From Hyphomicrobiales bacterium (GTDB lineage: Bacteria > Pseudomonadota > Alphaproteobacteria > Rhizobiales > Rhizobiaceae): a stretch of 64,000 bases of DNA. The DNA is taken from the NCBI GenBank assembly GCA_900471815.1, contig UICE01000004.1, positions 62,001 to 126,000 of the forward strand, written 5' to 3'. This document shows, one piece after another, positions 54,124-61,999 of this stretch. Every line of letters begins with the position of its first letter. The stretch's first letter is position 1. Below the pieces are notes generated by a model. That model had not been told where the DNA came from and did no database searches. It worked only from the letters and a program-made list of their open reading frames with translations. A program made the translations under genes and the position numbers.

Positions 54124-54969
54124 ATGACAATCTTATCGGAAGACAGTTTTCAGAAGACCTATCACGGAAACGACAAGCTTCCCAAGACATTAGGCGTGGC
54201 ACACAGCGTCAACCCTGCGCAATTTCCGCAACTTCTGAGAAGCGCGATTATTACCCTGATGCTCGTTGGAAGCTTCGTGGCTGGAACCTCCATCTGGTTA
54301 GTGTTCAACAGTGATCTCGACTGGACTTTTTGTTTGTTTGCCATTGCTGCTTATGTCTTTTCCAGCACGCTTGTATTGACCAAATTGAAAACTCACCCTT
54401 ACGCGCATTTTGGTGCGGCCAATGCCATAACCACCATAAGAGCAGGGATAAGCTGTTTGATAGGCGGGGCTTTGTTTGAAGCGGAGTGGCTGATGGAATC
54501 AAGGATGATCCTAGCATTGCTTGCCATTGCCGCCGTCGCATTATGTCTCGATGGAATTGACGGCTACATTGCTCGCCGCTCCCGCATGAACTCCGAATTC
54601 GGCGCGCGCTACGATATGGAAGTCGATGCAGCGCTGATCCTTTGCCTGTCAATCCTGGCATTCTTGTTCGGCAAGGCAGGCTGGTGGGTCATGATAATTG
54701 GCGGCATGCGCTATGTGTTTGTTGCGGCACAATATTTGGATGGCCGGCTGCGGGGAGCGCTGATGCCTTCGCTGAGAAGGCAGGCAATTTGCGTGTTACA
54801 GATAGTTTCTCTTGGCATAATTCTTTTGCCGGCCATTCAGCCGCCCATTTCAACAGCAATTGCAGCGCTTAGCCTTGCAGCGTTGAGCTACTCTTTCGGT
54901 TGCGATGTCTTGCATCTATTCCGGCAGGCGCAAGCCCCCTCTACCTTCTTCGAGAGGTCGACCAGATGA
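54124..54969 (+). CDS. CDP-alcohol phosphatidyltransferase family membrane protein
   Basis: A 281-residue inner-membrane protein with about five or six hydrophobic helices. The complete CDP-alcohol motif D-x2-D-G-x2-A-R-x8-G-x3-D-x3-D is present as D143, D146, G147, A150, R151, G160, D164 and D168 (in DGIDGYIARR...GARYDMEVD). It therefore should move a phospho-alcohol group between CDP-activated and hydroxyl partners in the membrane. The start at 54124 follows GGAG; the open frame to 54076 is less likely. The N-terminal 40 residues are soluble. Canonical phosphatidylglycerol or phosphatidylserine synthases have a different genomic place, so a special lipid head group is plausible. Its end overlaps the next gene by 29 bases on the other strand. 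Confidence 0.85.
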   Translation: MTILSEDSFQKTYHGNDKLPKTLGVAHSVNPAQFPQLLRSAIITLMLVGSFVAGTSIWLVFNSDLDWTFCLFAIAAYVFSSTLVLTKLKTHPYAHFGAANAITTIRAGISCLIGGALFEAEWLMESRMILALLAIAAVALCLDGIDGYIARRSRMNSEFGARYDMEVDAALILCLSILAFLFGKAGWWVMIIGGMRYVFVAAQYLDGRLRGALMPSLRRQAICVLQIVSLGIILLPAIQPPISTAIAALSLAALSYSFGCDVLHLFRQAQAPSTFFERSTR

Positions 54970-55867
54970 ACAATGCCAGACCGGGCAAAGTTCCCAATGT
55001 TACAATTGCACCATATAAAACACTTGCAGCAATGCCTTGATCGCCAGTCAATCCGAGTAGTGGCCATAGGACAGCTGCGGCTGCCTCCCGTGTTCCCCAG
55101 CCACCGACCGTTATAGGAAAAACCATGGTTAAAAGGCACAGCGGGATTGCTGTAATCAAACCGATAAGCGGTAGTGGAGCGCCGATAGCGACAGATGCCA
55201 TGGCAAAGACTGCAATATAGCTGATGACGATCGTCAGGCTGAGAACACCCTGAACCAGCCACGCATAGGGAAGACCATAGCAGACGGTGATACTTCGGCC
55301 GATTTTGCGGATGAAATTACGCCACCACAATGATCCGGAAAGCCATATCAGCAACGAAACGGCGGCTATGACAATCAAAGCGCCAATAGCCGCAAGCACC
55401 AATGCCAACGCCTCGGACGGTCTCAACTCTGCATCAAGGAAAGGCCATAGGATGAAACCTAATCCGCCTACGAAAAACAGCGCGATTTGTCCCGCAAATC
55501 GTTCGAGCAGAACCGCCAGAACCGGGATGCTCCATTTCCTGTCTGCCGAACGGCTGCGTGCGGCGCGCATCATGTCGCCCACAACGCCGCCGGGCAGCAC
55601 CATATTCAGGAATGATCCAAGGTAATAGTCAGCGATGGCGCTGGCTGGTGGAAGCGGATGATCCAATTGAGCCGCCGTATAGCACCAACGAAGCGCAGAC
55701 AATATTATCTGGATTTGTATGAGGCAGAGTCCGAGAAAAACGAGTTCCAGCCTTGCATTGCCCAGGCTGGCAAGGATTGCATCCGTGTTAGATACAGAAA
55801 ACACCGTCACCAACAATATTATGCCAAATATCGGTGTGAAAAAATTTCTATATTTGCCGGACGTCAT
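54941..55867 (-). CDS. Lysylphosphatidylglycerol-synthase-type transmembrane protein (UPF0104/flippase-like)
   Basis: A 308-residue polytopic membrane protein with about eight helices. The segment DYYLGSFLNMVLPGGVVGDM followed by RAARSR is the hallmark of the LPG_synthase_TM family, as are VLLERFAGQIALFF and FPITVGGWGTREAAA. In MprF this domain moves a modified lipid across the membrane; stand-alone members are linked to glycolipid or polyprenyl-linked export. No synthetase domain is attached. It is convergent with the CDP-alcohol enzyme (29-base overlap) and divergent from the sulfatase-fold gene. By context I infer transport of the lipid made by this locus. Confidence 0.8.
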   Translation of the reverse strand: MTSGKYRNFFTPIFGIILLVTVFSVSNTDAILASLGNARLELVFLGLCLIQIQIILSALRWCYTAAQLDHPLPPASAIADYYLGSFLNMVLPGGVVGDMMRAARSRSADRKWSIPVLAVLLERFAGQIALFFVGGLGFILWPFLDAELRPSEALALVLAAIGALIVIAAVSLLIWLSGSLWWRNFIRKIGRSITVCYGLPYAWLVQGVLSLTIVISYIAVFAMASVAIGAPLPLIGLITAIPLCLLTMVFPITVGGWGTREAAAAVLWPLLGLTGDQGIAASVLYGAIVTLGTLPGLALFIWSTSRRR

Positions 55868-55939
55868 GAGCCAGTATCGCCCTCAATCAAGATGGTCGTG
55901 GCCGGACACCTGCATAAGAGGAAGGCTCGTATTGAATTT

Positions 55940-57553
55940 ATGAAGTATCGCACGATTATCGGGTTCATGTACAAAGCTGCGGAACGGCTCCGGATGGTGT
56001 TCGCAATTGCCGGCCTCCTGCTCATATTAAACTTGCCCGACAATCCCGCAGATTTGGGCGTGGAGCACTTCATCAAACTGCCAATCGAATTGTTGGGCGT
56101 TGTCCTTTTATTGACCGCCACGCGAGGCAAATATTTCCAGTCTGCCCGGTTGGCGGTTACAATGATTTTGGCATCGGTGCTGGTGCTTAAACTCGCAGAC
56201 ATGGCAACTTATACGGCTTTTTCACGCCAATTTAACCCGTTGTTTGATGCAAAACTATTTTTTGACGGCTGGATTGTGCTTAACGCAACATTGGGAGCGA
56301 TTCAGGCTTTTTTCCTGATGTCTGCTACTTTGTTCTGCCTGATATTGACCATCGCTCTTGTTTATTGGTCATTAGGTGCGTTCCAATCAGCAGGTGGCCG
56401 CCGCCCGATGGCGCTCGTATCAGGCCTATGTCTGCTGGTGATTCCCGCTATTGCCTCATATCATCCGAACAATAAGTTCATCGAAACACGAACGATAAAG
56501 CTGATCGTAGATCGTGTCGCGCTTGTCGAAAAATCTTGGAGGGACAGGCACGAATTTGCAGCTTTGCTCGGCAGCGATCCCATAGCGGATATTCCGCAAA
56601 ATGGGCGCTTTGAGGCATTGAAAGGCAAGGACGTAGTTGTAATCTTCATTGAGTCCTATGGTGAAAGCGTAATACGCGATCCGAATTACTCGAAGCTGAC
56701 AGAAAAGAGATTGGCACAGGTTGAGCAGCAGATTTCGGCTGCGGGATTGACGTCGAGGAGCAGTTGGCTGGTGTCACCAACATCGGGTGGGTTGAGCTGG
56801 CTCGCCCACGGAACGTTGCTGTCCGGTGTTTGGGTCGACAGCCAGCAACGTTATGACCAACTGATCGCCAGTGAGCGGCCAAGTTTGAATTTGCTCTTTA
56901 AGCAGGCAGGTTGGCGCAGTGTCGCCGTGATGCCAGCCATTACGATGGATTGGCCGGAAAGCGATTATTTCCGCTATGACAAGGTCTATGCTGCAAATAA
57001 TCTCGGCTATCATGGCAAGCCATTCAATTGGGTGACCATGCCGGATCAATACACACTTTCAGCCTTTCAGAAATTTGAGCGTGCCGGTCCACACAGCCCT
57101 GTCATGGCTGAGATCGCGCTTATTTCCAGTCATGCACCTTGGATCCCGATCCCAAAATTGATTGATTGGTCTGCAATCGGCGATGGGTTGATCTTCAATG
57201 AACAGGCGGTTGCGGGCGATGCGCCGGAAGTTGTCTGGCAGGATCAGGAGCGGGTTCGGACGCAATATGCGAGTTCGATCGACTATACGCTCGAAACATT
57301 GGGGTCTTACATGGCGAAGTATGGAAGCAATACAGTTTTCATATTGCTTGGCGATCATCAACCGGCGCCGATTATCACGGGAAATGGTGCTTCTCGCGCG
57401 GTGCCTGTTCACATCGTTTCCGATGATCCAGCTTTACTGGAAAGGCTCGATCCGAAAAAATGGAATCCGGGCATGACCCCGGGAAATCAGCATGCGGAGC
57501 CTATGGATGGATTTCGTCAGGAGTTGCTCCGCGAATTCAGCAATCCAGCTTAA
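55940..57553 (+). CDS. Membrane sulfatase-fold protein (LTA-synthase / phosphoglycerol-transferase-like)
   Basis: About 537 residues from the ATG at 55940. Four or five hydrophobic helices fill residues 15-180, followed by an extracytoplasmic alkaline-phosphatase-superfamily domain. Key regions are VVVIFIESYGES (metal-binding glutamate), SPTSGGLSWLAHGTLLSG (expected nucleophile threonine/serine region), ISSHAPWIP, and FILLGDHQPAP (metal-binding aspartate and histidine). The plan is that of LtaS, OpgB/MdoB and phosphoethanolamine transferases, which move a phospho-alcohol from a lipid to a glycan or lipid. The start is uncertain: the frame is open back to 55658, and ATGs at 55892 and 55967 also exist. 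AGGAAGG lies well before 55940. Confidence 0.75.
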   Translation: MKYRTIIGFMYKAAERLRMVFAIAGLLLILNLPDNPADLGVEHFIKLPIELLGVVLLLTATRGKYFQSARLAVTMILASVLVLKLADMATYTAFSRQFNPLFDAKLFFDGWIVLNATLGAIQAFFLMSATLFCLILTIALVYWSLGAFQSAGGRRPMALVSGLCLLVIPAIASYHPNNKFIETRTIKLIVDRVALVEKSWRDRHEFAALLGSDPIADIPQNGRFEALKGKDVVVIFIESYGESVIRDPNYSKLTEKRLAQVEQQISAAGLTSRSSWLVSPTSGGLSWLAHGTLLSGVWVDSQQRYDQLIASERPSLNLLFKQAGWRSVAVMPAITMDWPESDYFRYDKVYAANNLGYHGKPFNWVTMPDQYTLSAFQKFERAGPHSPVMAEIALISSHAPWIPIPKLIDWSAIGDGLIFNEQAVAGDAPEVVWQDQERVRTQYASSIDYTLETLGSYMAKYGSNTVFILLGDHQPAPIITGNGASRAVPVHIVSDDPALLERLDPKKWNPGMTPGNQHAEPMDGFRQELLREFSNPA

Positions 57554-57559
57554 CGTGTA

Positions 57560-57715
57560 TCAGAATGTACTGCAGAGATTAGCCAGCAATACTGCAAGGG
57601 CGACACCCACACCCAAGACTGTCAGATATCTGATTGGACATGAGTTACATGACCAAGCGGATTCATCATCCTCGTTCAGGTCTTCATATTCCGAGATATT
57701 GCTCGTTTTTTCCAT
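57560..57715 (-). CDS. Small membrane protein, 51 residues
   Basis: A short ORF below usual gene-calling limits. The ATG (complement of 57713-57715) is preceded by GGGGAA at good spacing. Residues 1-21 are soluble and strongly acidic (EYEDLNEDDESAW). Next comes CNSC (C23-x2-C26) and IRY. Residues 31-48 form one hydrophobic helix (LTVLGVGVALAVLLANLC), ending in STF. The shape is a tail-anchored peptide with a possible metal or disulphide pair at the membrane surface. It is convergent with the sulfatase-fold gene, 6 bases from its stop, and is not on a shared transcript with it. I know no family for it; the function is unknown. Confidence 0.5.
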   Translation of the reverse strand: MEKTSNISEYEDLNEDDESAWSCNSCPIRYLTVLGVGVALAVLLANLCSTF

Positions 57716-58033
57716 TCTGCGTTCCCCGTGCAGTTCTGGCTTGGCTCTACCTTAGCTGCACAACAGGTTTATGACGAGAGCTGTTGTTTCATTTTTTTGT
57801 GGGAAGTAGATTTGGATTCTGATCCGTTGCTGCAAAGCAACGTTGAACCAATTCTGCCTAAGGAGCCGCCTTGATCGCCCACTTATCAATAATAACAGCT
57901 GCAAAGCCGGGTTAGACAGGTTTTCTTATCCAAAAATAGCATTGAGCGCGAAACAATCCCATTGCTGGCTTGACGAAGGCGTCTTTTCCTTTGCACGTCA
58001 CTCAGCGTAAGCAATTAATGTGGTGATGAAGAA
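57716..58033. other. Intergenic region upstream of the sugar kinase
   Basis: 318 bases with no convincing ORF in either strand. It should hold the promoters of the small membrane protein (leftwards) and of the kinase (rightwards). CGTTGC-N6-GCAACG (57825-57842) is a short perfect stem. An A/T-rich stretch follows. I see no RNA gene or mobile-element trace. Confidence 0.5.
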
Positions 58034-58948
58034 ATGCCTCGAATACTCTGCGTCGGCGCTCTGACTTTGGATACGATTTTCCAGCTGAAGCAACTGCCCC
58101 CGGGCCCGGGCAAATTCATTCCTGTCCAAGCGGTTGAAGTTGCTGCTGGGATGGCCTCAAGCGCTGCTGCGAGCATTGCCCGGCTTGGCGGAAACGTCTC
58201 GCTCTGGGCATCGGCGGGGCAAGACGCCGTTGGTGATCGTATTGTCGCTGAGCTTGAATCAGAAGGGGTGGACTGCACCCATGTTCGCCGGATTGCCGGC
58301 GCGCGCTCAGCCTTTTCATCAATTTTTGTGGATCAGGATGGGGAGAGAATGATCGTACCGTTTTACGATCCGGCTTTGCTGGCAACGCCAGATGTTTTGC
58401 CGCCTCTTTCCCGTGAGACCTTCGATGTCGTCATGACAGATGTTCGTTGGCCCTTGGGTGCTGCACTGGCGTTAAAAACTGCGCAATCTGCTGGTGTTCA
58501 CGCCGTGCTGGATGCCGATACTGCACCCCTTGAAACGCTGGAAATGCTCCTTCCGCTCGCCACCCATATCGTTGCTTCGGAACCGGCAGCAGAGCTGGTT
58601 ACGGGTGAAAGCGATCTGGAAAGCGCAGTCATAGCGCTGGCTGCGCGCTATGGTCGAGCGGGTGCTTTCATCGCAGTTACCGGCGGAAACAAAGGTTCTT
58701 TCTGGTTTGATAGTGCAAGCGGGACCGTTCGTAGCCAGCAGGCGTTCAAAGTGCCGGTTGTTGATACATTGGCCGCTGGCGACGTTTTCCATGGCGCTTT
58801 CGCCTGGGGGCTCGCGCAAGGCTGGCAAATCGAAGCGGTTATGCAATTTGCAAGCGCCGCAGCCGCAATCAAATGCACCCGATTCGGCGGGCGGCAAGGT
58901 GCTCCAACCCGCGGGGAAGTTCAGACCTTTCTATCTCAGACCACATGA
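58034..58948 (+). CDS. PfkB-family carbohydrate kinase
   Basis: A 304-residue ribokinase-like kinase. The N-terminal VGALTLDTIFQLKQLP and VEVAAGMASSAAASIARLGG are the family substrate-binding strands. The catalytic and anion-hole motif is DTLAAGDVFHGAFAWGLAQG, with the base aspartate kept and the usual G of DTxGAGD changed to A. ATP would sit near ASEPAAELVTGE and VTGGNKGSFW. Similarity is to ketohexokinase, sulfofructose-kinase and KDG-kinase types. It heads a locus with a DapA-family aldolase, so a phosphorylated 2-keto sugar acid is a possible product. Confidence 0.85.
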   Translation: MPRILCVGALTLDTIFQLKQLPPGPGKFIPVQAVEVAAGMASSAAASIARLGGNVSLWASAGQDAVGDRIVAELESEGVDCTHVRRIAGARSAFSSIFVDQDGERMIVPFYDPALLATPDVLPPLSRETFDVVMTDVRWPLGAALALKTAQSAGVHAVLDADTAPLETLEMLLPLATHIVASEPAAELVTGESDLESAVIALAARYGRAGAFIAVTGGNKGSFWFDSASGTVRSQQAFKVPVVDTLAAGDVFHGAFAWGLAQGWQIEAVMQFASAAAAIKCTRFGGRQGAPTRGEVQTFLSQTT

Positions 58949-58971
58949 ATCAGCTTGCATGACCTCTCATA

Positions 58972-59017
58972 TTGATAGTGATTACTGGTTGACTATCAAC
59001 TAACATGTTAGTATGTG
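58972..59017 (+). promoter_or_regulatory. Promoter and palindromic operator of the aldolase-ABC operon
   Basis: ACTAACATGTTAGT (58999-59012) is a perfect 14-base palindrome, overlapping a possible promoter TTGACT (58989-58994) -N17- TATGTG (59012-59017). A further dyad TTGATAGT/ACTATCAA (58972-58979, 58992-58999) abuts it. The form fits a FadR/GntR-family operator, and a GntR gene is second in the operon. Confidence 0.6.
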
Positions 59018-59044
59018 TCTACTCCTGTTCTGGGGAGAAGGTAC

Positions 59045-59935
59045 TTGGCTAAACTCGATAGATTTGGACTTTCAGCTGCATTGGCAACGCCTTTTGATGC
59101 CGACATGCGCATTGATATTGATGCGGCGATCAACCATGCCAAGAACTGTCTGGTAAATGGATGCAGCAGCGTTACATTATTCGGCACGACGGGCGAGGGA
59201 TCGTCGATCAGCAATGAAGAAAGATCGGAAATGCTCGGCGCTTTTCTCAAGTCCGATATAGCGCCGGAACAAATTGTTGTCGGCGTTATGGCAAATTCCT
59301 ACATAGATGCAGCGCTGCAATCACTTGAAGCGCTGGACGCAGGTTGCCGCAATGTTTTGCTGGCGCCCCCGTCTTACTTCAAAAATATAAGCGATGATGG
59401 ATTGTTCGATTGGTTCTCCGCAGTTTTTGCCGAAATCGGCAGTTCTGCACGGGGCGTCATCCTTTACAATATTCCGTCCGTAACGGCAGTTGAGATCTCG
59501 GTTGATCTGGTTTCGCGTTTGCGCGAGGCTTTCCCGGGCGTGATTGCTGGCGTCAAAGATTCATCGGGAAATTGGCCATTTACCGAATCCTTGCTGGCAA
59601 AGCACAATGATCTGGCCATCTTGATTGGTGATGAGCGGGGATTGGCTGCGGGCGTTCGGATGGGCGGACAGGGGGCGATATCCGGTCTTGCCAATATTTA
59701 TGCCCACCGGCTTTTGCCCATGGTGTTTGAGGGGCGGGATGATGCCGATGTGGTTGAGGCTGTAAACCAGATTGTGGCATTTCCGGTCATTCCGGCCGTA
59801 AAGGCCCTTATTGCTCACCAGAGTGGCGATGAAAATTGGCGCAGGGCGCGGGCTCCGCTTCGTAGTTTGTCCGACTCAGACTATGGACGTTTGATCTCAA
59901 CCTTGGATCGATTGTTTAAATCTGCGGCAGCATAA
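59045..59935 (+). CDS. DapA-family aldolase/synthase (2-keto-3-deoxy sugar acid aldolase or dihydrodipicolinate-synthase-like)
   Basis: A 296-residue TIM-barrel class I lyase. Seen: LFGTTGEGSSISNEER (GTTGE motif), VILYNIPSVT (catalytic tyrosine), and VIAGVKDSSGNWP (Schiff-base lysine). I start at TTG 59045, which has GGGGAG 7 bases upstream and follows the predicted transcription start, rather than the GTG at 59015, which overlaps the promoter. A second dihydrodipicolinate synthase is unlikely in a sugar-transport operon; an aldolase for a 2-keto-3-deoxy acid, with the kinase upstream, fits better. A sialic-acid lyase is another option, but no other sialic-acid gene is here. Confidence 0.85.
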   Translation: MAKLDRFGLSAALATPFDADMRIDIDAAINHAKNCLVNGCSSVTLFGTTGEGSSISNEERSEMLGAFLKSDIAPEQIVVGVMANSYIDAALQSLEALDAGCRNVLLAPPSYFKNISDDGLFDWFSAVFAEIGSSARGVILYNIPSVTAVEISVDLVSRLREAFPGVIAGVKDSSGNWPFTESLLAKHNDLAILIGDERGLAAGVRMGGQGAISGLANIYAHRLLPMVFEGRDDADVVEAVNQIVAFPVIPAVKALIAHQSGDENWRRARAPLRSLSDSDYGRLISTLDRLFKSAAA

Positions 59936-59951
59936 TAAAGGGATAGTCCAG

Positions 59952-60611
59952 ATGGATGATGGCGACGAGCCGGTAAGATTGCGGGAGAAAGCTTATGTCA
60001 GCTTTACGGAGCATCTGCTGGCGCGCGACATCAGCCCGGGGCAATTCGTTTCACAACGGCAGCTCGTTGCAATGACCGGCATGCCCTTGGGCGCTATCAG
60101 GGAGCTCGTTCCTCGCCTTGAGGCGGAAGGCTTGGTCAAGACCATCCCGCAGCGCGGCATTCAGATCGCACATATTGATCTTAATTTGATCCGGGAAGCA
60201 TTCCAGTTTCGTCTTTTTATGGAAAAGGAAGCGGTTGCCATTTTCGCGGTCACCGCATCGGATGAGCTTTTGGCGCGGCTGAGGAAAGAGCACGAGGATA
60301 CGCTTGAGGAAGCGCTGCAAGGGCAGGAAACACCCGAGCTGGAATTGCGTGCGCAAGCCATCGACTGGAATTTGCATGAGACGATCATCGACTCGCTCGG
60401 CAATGGCATTATCGGGCGGGCCTACCGGATCAACGCTATCAAGATGCGGCTGATCAATCAGGAGCGTTTCCGCATCACAGGGCGCGTCATACCGGTCATG
60501 CGGGAGCATCTCGCAGTTCTGGCAGCCATTGAGACACGCGATCCGCAAACGGCAATGGATGCAATTGCGGTTCATATCAATAATGCGAGAAATCTGGCTC
60601 TTAAAATCTAA
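59952..60611 (+). CDS. GntR-family (FadR subfamily) transcriptional regulator
   Basis: A 219-residue regulator. The winged helix (about 12-75) reads VSQRQLVAMTGMPLGAIREL, RLEAEGLVKTIPQRGIQIA. The FCD domain (about 85-215) keeps metal-ligand positions: D in IDWNLHETIID, H in VMREHLAVLAAI and AVHINNARNLA. It is second in the aldolase-ABC operon, 16 bases after the aldolase, and is likely to bind the palindrome at 58999-59012. A sugar acid or aldonate is the expected effector. Confidence 0.88.
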   Translation: MDDGDEPVRLREKAYVSFTEHLLARDISPGQFVSQRQLVAMTGMPLGAIRELVPRLEAEGLVKTIPQRGIQIAHIDLNLIREAFQFRLFMEKEAVAIFAVTASDELLARLRKEHEDTLEEALQGQETPELELRAQAIDWNLHETIIDSLGNGIIGRAYRINAIKMRLINQERFRITGRVIPVMREHLAVLAAIETRDPQTAMDAIAVHINNARNLALKI

Positions 60612-60665
60612 AACCGGCTTCGCAATGGGAGTTGCACCGCCGGAAACACAAAAGGGAGGAAAACC

Positions 60666-61994
60666 ATGAGCATGAATTTTGTCAAACCGACGCGTCGGCA
60701 GTTTCTGGCGGGTACGGCAGCGCTGGGCGCTGCGAGTTTCGCCGGGCTCAGGCCCGCCTTTGCCAATGTGGACTGGAAAAAGTTCGCTGGAACGACGCTT
60801 GAAGTTAATCTGATCAAGAGCCCACGTGGCGATATCCTGCAAAAATATCAGAAAGAATTTGAAGAACTGACCGGCATCAAGGTCAATTCGGAACAGACGC
60901 CAGAACAGCAGCAGCGCCAGAAAGCCGTTATCGAACTGACGTCAGGCAAGCCAAGCTTTGACGTCATCCATATCAGCTACCATGTTCAAAAACGACAATT
61001 CGAAAAGGGTGGCTGGCTTGCCGATCTTACGCCATTCCTGAAAGATCCAAGCCTCACCGAGCCTTCCCTTACCGAAAGCGATTTTGCGGAAGCTGGTCTT
61101 GCATTCGCCAAGGATAAGAATGGCCGCTTTGGTGGGCTTCCCTTCTCGGTGGATTACTGGATGATCTACTGGAACAAGGAGCTTTTCGCCGCCAAGGGTG
61201 TCGAATATCCAACAACATTCGAAGAGTTGGTTGCAGCAGCTGAAAAGCTCACCGACCGCGATAATGGCGTATATGGTTTTGTCGCGCGCGGAATGAAAAA
61301 CGCCAATACGCCTGTCTGGGCCAGCCTCATGCTTGGCTATGGCAAAAGCACCGTTGAAGACGGTAAGCTGGAAACAGCGACGCAGGAATCAATCGATGCG
61401 GCAACGCTTTATCAGCGCTTGATGACCAAATCGGCACCTCCCGGTGTCACCGGGTTTAACTGGGCAGAGTGCCAGTCGAGCTTCCTTCAGGGCAAGGTTG
61501 CCATGTGGCTGGACGGCATTGGTTTTGCTCCGCCACTGGAAGATCCGAAAAAGTCGCGCGTTGTTGGCAAAGTCGGTTACGGCCTGATGCCGAAGGGCCC
61601 AGCTGCCCAGGCTGCACCAACCTTTGGTGACGGTATCGGCGTAACAGAGGGTTCGGCGAACAAGGAAGCCGCCTATCTTTATTGCCAGTGGGCTATATCG
61701 AAAGAAATGGGTGCTCGATTGTTACAGTCCGGATCGGGCGTTCCTTTCCGTAATTCCATTGTCAATGATCCTGAAGTTCTAAAGGGCGTTACCATGCCTC
61801 AGGAATGGGCAAAAGTCCTGTCTGAGTCGGCCAAAGTCAGCCAATTATGTCTTCCGGTTATCGTTCCCGTGACGGAGTTCCGTGACGTGATGGGGGTCGG
61901 ATTGACCAATATTATTGGCGGCGCTGATCCGGCGACCGAAATGAAGCGGGCGACGGAAGAATTCGCGCCTATCCTCGCACGTAGCGAAGGCTGA
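60666..61994 (+). CDS. Sugar ABC transporter substrate-binding protein (CUT1) with Tat-type leader
   Basis: A 442-residue periplasmic protein. The leader has PTRRQFLAGTAALGAAS, a twin-arginine motif, ending near PAFA-N (residue 35). The mature part follows the extracellular solute-binding family 1 plan: EVNLIKSPRGDILQKYQKEF, then VDYWMIYWNKELFAAKGVEYP, the typical hinge region. AGGGAGGA precedes the ATG. A Tat leader means it may be exported folded. It opens the transport part of the aldolase operon, 54 bases after the GntR stop. Confidence 0.92.
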   Translation: MSMNFVKPTRRQFLAGTAALGAASFAGLRPAFANVDWKKFAGTTLEVNLIKSPRGDILQKYQKEFEELTGIKVNSEQTPEQQQRQKAVIELTSGKPSFDVIHISYHVQKRQFEKGGWLADLTPFLKDPSLTEPSLTESDFAEAGLAFAKDKNGRFGGLPFSVDYWMIYWNKELFAAKGVEYPTTFEELVAAAEKLTDRDNGVYGFVARGMKNANTPVWASLMLGYGKSTVEDGKLETATQESIDAATLYQRLMTKSAPPGVTGFNWAECQSSFLQGKVAMWLDGIGFAPPLEDPKKSRVVGKVGYGLMPKGPAAQAAPTFGDGIGVTEGSANKEAAYLYCQWAISKEMGARLLQSGSGVPFRNSIVNDPEVLKGVTMPQEWAKVLSESAKVSQLCLPVIVPVTEFRDVMGVGLTNIIGGADPATEMKRATEEFAPILARSEG

Positions 61995-61999
61995 GTATT

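Noticed and set aside
55658-55939. N-terminal 94-residue extension of the sulfatase-fold protein
   Set aside because: It would run through the divergent flippase gene and is basic and non-hydrophobic, unlike the family's N-terminus. The exact start remains uncertain.
57492-57755. Plus-strand 87-codon frame overlapping the end of the sulfatase-fold gene
   Set aside because: Starts inside the conserved gene in another frame, has no ribosome site, and conflicts with the better minus-strand small ORF.
60051-60842. A 263-codon minus-strand frame under the GntR and binding-protein genes
   Set aside because: It overlaps two well-supported genes and has no recognisable domain.
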